Shown here: positions 6,901 to 9,192 of the stretch, piece after piece
Position numbering within the stretch: position 1 is the first letter of the stretch
Layout: every line of letters begins with the position of its first letter
Assembly (NCBI GenBank): GCA_016218905.1
Contig: JACRCS010000101.1
Coordinates: 1-9,192 of the forward strand
Direction of reading: 5' to 3'
DNA: 9,192 nt
Source of the DNA: Deltaproteobacteria bacterium
GTDB taxonomy: Bacteria > Desulfobacterota_C > Deferrisomatia > Deferrisomatales > JACRMM01
The notes under the pieces: generated by a model
Told to the model about the DNA's origin: nothing
Seen by the model: only the letters and a program-made list of their open reading frames with translations
The model's database searches: none
Position numbers and translations under genes: made by a program

Positions 6901-7103
6901 TCGAGCGGCGTCGCCACGGCCGAGGCCATCGTCTCCGGGTCGGCTCCGGGCAGCGTCGCCCGCACCTGGATCGTCGGGTAGTCGACGTTCGGGAGGTCGC
7001 TCACGGGGAGCGCCCGATAGCCCATTACGCCGAAGAGGAGAACGGCCGCCATGACCAGGGTGGTCGCGACGGGCCGTCGGATGAAGAGCCCCGCGATGCT
7101 CAT
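3942..7103 (-). CDS. RND-family efflux permease (HAE1 type, MdtB/MdtC-like)
   Basis: A complete 1053-residue inner-membrane transporter, the normal length for AcrB/MdtB-type pumps. It powers drug/proton antiport across the inner membrane and passes substrate to the adaptor and outer-membrane channel. The N-terminus SIAGLFIRRPVATTLVM is the family's first membrane helix. The paired Asp404-Asp405 in GFVVDDAIVMLENI and the Lys925-Lys926 region (GVVKKNAIMMIDFA) form the proton relay, and RFRPIMMTTMAALMGTLP (957-974) is the conserved segment near helix 11. Two large periplasmic porter loops lie between helices 1-2 (about 30-335) and 7-8 (about 555-855). Residues 604-612 are a glycine/serine-rich insert (GGGGGSSGG). 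The motifs are nearest MdtB/MdtC, but there is only one permease gene here, so a homotrimer is likely. The ATG overlaps the adaptor stop by 4 bp (ATGA), implying translational coupling. The TAA stop lies in the loop of a downstream stem-loop. Confidence 0.96.
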   Translation of the reverse strand: MSIAGLFIRRPVATTLVMAAVLLFGVMGYRALPVSDLPNVDYPTIQVRATLPGADPETMASAVATPLEKRFSTIAGIDSMTSNSTQGSTTVILTFNLDRDIDGAAQDVQSAIAQTMRDLPRDIITPSLQKVNPADDPILYLALTSKTLPLSKVNEYGETLMAQRISMVQGVAQVQVFGSQEYAVRIQLDPRRLASRGIGIEEVASAVQKGNVNLPTGTLWGPDKALTLKAPGQVEDAKGFRSMVVAYRGGAPVRLEDLGSVVDSVQNDKVAAWFIDHGSDSRGMILAIQRQPGTNTVAVVKAVKEVLVPLQQQLPASVKVDVLYDRSESIQDSVADVQFTLLLTFGLVVLVIFFFLRNVSATLIPTLALPISVIGTFAVMYAFGYNLDNLSLMALTLSLGFVVDDAIVMLENIVRHIEKGKRPMQAALDGAREIGFTILSMTISLAAVFIPLMFMGGIIGRLFREFSVTLVAAILISGVVSLTLTPMMCSRILKHRGEVKHGWLFSLSERGFEYTRRLYERSLVWFVRHRKTALLFSGGILAGTVYLFGIIPKGLFPVEDTGRVMATTEAAEGVSFESMVRHQKALASMLAKDPNVESFMSSVGGGGGSSGGNQGRFFMKLKPREERELRGDRMVEALRPKLNQVPGIRAFVQVPPTIRLPGASSKSLYQYTLQGQDLHELYEVAPALEAKLRELPGLQDVTSDLQLKSPQLHMEIDRERASALGITPEQIQNALYYAYGSRQVSTIYTPTNQYQVILQLQPEQQRAPSDLNYLHIRSAKGGLVPLVSLGTMKETLGPLAVTHSGQLPSVTIAFNTKPGVSLGEAVSTVERAAKGIVPPTVTGSFAGTAKAFKASQAGLVALLVLAILVIYIVLGVLYESFVHPLTILSGLPFAGFGALLTLLLFKAELSVYSYVGLIMLIGVVKKNAIMMIDFALEGERREGKAPLEAILEACSIRFRPIMMTTMAALMGTLPIALGMGAGAESRRPLGLAVVGGLAFSQFITLYVTPVFYTYMDGLQNRVRRLFRMETAPHPVADPWSGEVESTKAAHAAE

Positions 7104-8422
7104 TCCGGGCGGCCCTTGCCGCCGGAGCGGTCCGCCGCGCGGGCCGGAGGTCTGCCGCCGGGGTGTCCGTCACCGCCGGGTCTGCCTCCGCGCGCGGGGA
7201 CGAGGCCCTCGCGGACCGCGACCTTCGCGCCGGGCGTGAGGCGGAGCTGGCCGTCCGTGACGACCGTCTCTCCCGGCCGGAGTCCCTTCTCGATCACCGT
7301 CCGCTCCCCCGCGGAGTCGGCCGGCTGCACGGGCCGGATCGAGGCGGTGTTGCCTTCTTCGACCACGAACACGTACGGGCCCTGTTGACCCGTCTGGATG
7401 GCCTGCGTCGGGACGACCACGGCGTCGCGACGGGTATAGAGGACGAGCTTCACCTCGACGAACTGCCCGGGCCAGAGGGCGCGATCCGCGTTCTGGAACT
7501 CGGCCTTGAGCGCGATGGTGGCGGTCGTCGGGTCCACCGCGTTGTCCAGGAAGACGAGGCGGCCGTGCCTCGGCTCGGAGGTCCCGGGCGCGGTCACCGT
7601 CACCCGGAGCGTGCCCTGCCGGCGGTACTTCTGGAGTTCCGGGAGGCTTCCCTCCGGCACGGTGAACCGGACCAGGATGGGCTGGAGCTGGTTGATGGTG
7701 ACGAGCTGGGTGTCGTTCGCCTTCACGAGGTCGCCCGCCTTGGACGAGAGGCTGCCGGTCTGGCCCGACACGGGCGAACGGATCGTCGTATAGCTCAGTT
7801 GGAGCTTCGCGTTTTCGACGCTGACGCGGGTCGACTGAATCGCTTCTCTGGCCGCCTGGGCGGTCGCCCGGAGCGCTTCGACGGTGGCCCGGCTCGCGTC
7901 CACGGCCGCCCTGGTCGCCTCGGCGTTGGTCCGCTGCTGATCGTACTCGGCCCTGGTGACGTAGTCCTTCTGGACGAGCTCGGCGTAGCGCTTCACCTGG
8001 GCCTCGGCGTAGCTCGCCTGCGCCTCGGCCGTGCGCACCTGCGCAGAGGCGCTCCCCACCTGCGCCTCCGCCGTCCTCGCCTGGGCTTCGAGGCGGGCGA
8101 GATCGGCCTGGAGCTGGCGCACGGTGTTCTCGTAGGGGCGCGGATCGATCTGGAAGAGCACCTGCCCGGCCTTGACGGCTTCGCCCTCCCGGAAGCGGAC
8201 CTCCATGATGGTTCCGCCGATCTGCGCCCGGATGGGCGTCGACTGCATCGGCTCGACCGTCCCGAGGGCGCGGAGCTCGACGGGGACGTCGGCCTTCTCG
8301 GCGGTGGCGACGAGGACCGGGGCCGGCGGCCTGCGGGCCGCGGGGGGCGGGGCCGAATCTCCGCTGGAGCACGCGGACATGCCGGCGAAGGCGAGGAGCA
8401 TCAGGAAGCGGGAGAGGCGCAT
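7100..8422 (-). CDS. RND efflux periplasmic adaptor (membrane fusion protein), lipoprotein
   Basis: A 440-residue periplasmic adaptor bridging the RND permease and the TolC-like channel. ATG at 8422 is chosen because AGGAG lies 5 nt upstream, it overlaps the upstream stop as TGATG, and a lipoprotein signal follows: hydrophobic core, then MSAC with the lipidated Cys at residue 18. GTG one codon earlier is an alternative; the frame is open further upstream but overlaps the TolC-like gene. Domains: first half of the lipoyl/barrel-sandwich (about 55-92, QIGGTIMEVRFREGEAVKAG), a long alpha-helical hairpin (about 97-212), second lipoyl half (SYTTIRSPVSGQTGSL), beta-barrel (about 247-330, PILVRFTVPEGSLPEL) and membrane-proximal domain (about 335-405). 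The first helix holds imperfect 14-residue repeats (EAQARTAEAQVGSA, SAQVRTAEAQASYA). The last 30 residues are Gly/Arg/Pro-rich and probably disordered. From memory it resembles MdtA along the body, but the hairpin is longer. Confidence 0.95.
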   Translation of the reverse strand: MRLSRFLMLLAFAGMSACSSGDSAPPPAARRPPAPVLVATAEKADVPVELRALGTVEPMQSTPIRAQIGGTIMEVRFREGEAVKAGQVLFQIDPRPYENTVRQLQADLARLEAQARTAEAQVGSASAQVRTAEAQASYAEAQVKRYAELVQKDYVTRAEYDQQRTNAEATRAAVDASRATVEALRATAQAAREAIQSTRVSVENAKLQLSYTTIRSPVSGQTGSLSSKAGDLVKANDTQLVTINQLQPILVRFTVPEGSLPELQKYRRQGTLRVTVTAPGTSEPRHGRLVFLDNAVDPTTATIALKAEFQNADRALWPGQFVEVKLVLYTRRDAVVVPTQAIQTGQQGPYVFVVEEGNTASIRPVQPADSAGERTVIEKGLRPGETVVTDGQLRLTPGAKVAVREGLVPARGGRPGGDGHPGGRPPARAADRSGGKGRPE

Positions 8423-9192
8423 CACTTCTCCTGGACCGGGCCGGGCGAGCGGCCGGAGGCGGAAGCGGAAAGCGGGTTTGCGCCCGAAGCCTCGAGGAGA
8501 CCGGCGTCTCGGGCGAGCTGGGCGAGGGAAGTGTACCACTCCAGGCGCGCCTGGACCTTCTGGGCGCGGGCGTCCGCGAGGGCGGTCTGGGCGGTGACGA
8601 CGTCCACGGTGGTGCCCACGCCCTCGCGGTAGCGGCCCTCCGCCACGTTGAGGGACTGGGTGGCGCTGGCGAGGAGTTCGTCGGACGTGCGCACTTTCTG
8701 CGCGGCCGTCCGGAGGGCGTGGTACGAGGTGAAGACCTGCAGCATCACCTGTTGCTCGAGCGAGCGCGCGTTCTCCCGGGCCGCCTCGGCGAGCGCCCTC
8801 GCCCTCTCGACCCGATGGCCGATGGCGCCGCCGATGTAGAGCGGTACTTGGAGCAGGACGCTCGCAGTCAGGGCCGCCTCGGCCCGGTCCGAGGCGCCGG
8901 CTTCCCCCCGCCCGGAGGACGTCGCGGCGTCCTGTCTCGTGAACGTGACGTCGGCGTTGCTGTTCAGGGTGACCGTGGGGAGTCCGTCCGACCGCGCCCT
9001 CCTCGCGTCCGCCTCCCGCGCCAGCGCCTCGGCCCGGGCCGCCGCCAGGTCGGGTCGACGCTCGAGCGCCTGCCGGATGAGGCGGTCCACTTGCTCGGCG
9101 ACTTCCCCCGCGGGCACTTCGTTCGGGAACTCCTCCACGTCCAAGGCGGTGTTGGCCGGAAGCCCCATGGCCGTAGCCAGTCCCCCCCGGGC
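8422..9192 (-). CDS. TolC-like outer-membrane efflux channel (partial, N-terminus beyond right edge)
   Basis: The last 256 residues of an outer-membrane efflux protein; the frame stays open to the window edge (it begins ARGGLATAMGLPANTALDV), so an ATG at 9168 is internal. The TolC fold has two structural repeats and this is the second. ALERRPDLAAARAEALAREADARRAR marks its first long helix. GLPTVTLNSNADVTF and LTASVLLQVPLYIGG are the two membrane beta-strands around a Ser/Gly-rich external loop (ATSSGRGEAGASDRA). The long coiled helices follow up to the tail, with the family motif EGRYREGVGTTVDVVTAQTALADARAQ (broken here for length: EGRYREGVGTTVDV, then VTAQTALADARAQ). Three such chains form the tunnel through outer membrane and periplasm. 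It is first of the three visible efflux genes, and its TGA overlaps the adaptor ATG by one base. The operon promoter and any regulator lie outside the window. It could also serve other exporters. Confidence 0.94.
   Translation of the reverse strand, partial: ARGGLATAMGLPANTALDVEEFPNEVPAGEVAEQVDRLIRQALERRPDLAAARAEALAREADARRARSDGLPTVTLNSNADVTFTRQDAATSSGRGEAGASDRAEAALTASVLLQVPLYIGGAIGHRVERARALAEAARENARSLEQQVMLQVFTSYHALRTAAQKVRTSDELLASATQSLNVAEGRYREGVGTTVDVVTAQTALADARAQKVQARLEWYTSLAQLARDAGLLEASGANPLSASASGRSPGPVQEK

Noticed and set aside
5601..7388. A 595-codon open frame on the plus strand, antisense to the permease and adaptor end
   Set aside because: Its translation is His/Arg/Asp/Glu-rich with no fold-like pattern, and it lies wholly opposite well-supported RND and adaptor genes. 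Long antisense frames are expected at this G+C content.
7163..8632. A 489-codon plus-strand frame opposite the adaptor gene
   Set aside because: Low-complexity Arg/Gly/Leu/His composition mirrors the adaptor's codons; no motif or ribosome site.

Overview
The window is about two-thirds G+C and reads as chromosomal DNA of a Gram-negative (diderm) bacterium. It encodes an OmpA-type outer-membrane protein and a tripartite RND efflux pump with a TolC-like channel. The compact G+C-rich coding style, the cobalamin-type radical SAM gene and the TSP3/Ig-like OmpA architecture resemble Acidobacteriota, deltaproteobacterial or uncultured Rokubacteria-like genomes. That placement is an impression; there is no rRNA or marker gene here to settle it.

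Layout, left to right. (1) Positions 1-1180, minus strand: the N-terminal 393 codons of an OmpA-family protein (signal peptide, beta-barrel, three TSP3 calcium-binding repeats, one and a half Ig-like modules); its C-terminus lies beyond the left edge. (2) Positions 1181-1565: a non-coding stretch holding the leader and a possible promoter of the OmpA gene, plus most of a 121-bp inverted-repeat-bounded element (1449-1569) that looks like a miniature transposable element and supplies the stop codon of the next gene. (3) Positions 1566-2159, minus strand: a small NrdG/PflA-like radical SAM protein that apparently starts at CTG. (4) Positions 2274-3896, plus strand: a divergently transcribed B12-binding-type radical SAM protein of unassigned function. 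(5) Positions 3897-3941: a 45-bp convergent junction with two overlapping G+C-rich stem-loops. (6) Positions 3942-9192, minus strand: a tightly packed efflux operon in the order TolC-like channel (partial), lipoprotein adaptor, RND permease, with 1-bp and 4-bp stop/start overlaps.

The three efflux genes together make one envelope-spanning, proton-driven exporter. The permease and adaptor are closest in motifs to the MdtABC/HAE1 group, so the substrates are probably small hydrophobic or amphiphilic compounds, but the sequence does not identify them. The two divergent radical SAM genes share a 114-bp control region; whether they work together is not shown.

The points most worth a second look are the inverted-repeat element, the CTG start, the divergent radical SAM pair, and an adaptor hairpin that appears longer than that of E. 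coli MdtA by exactly three heptads on each arm. I found no clearly new multi-gene system, RNA gene, CRISPR array or intact transposase gene.
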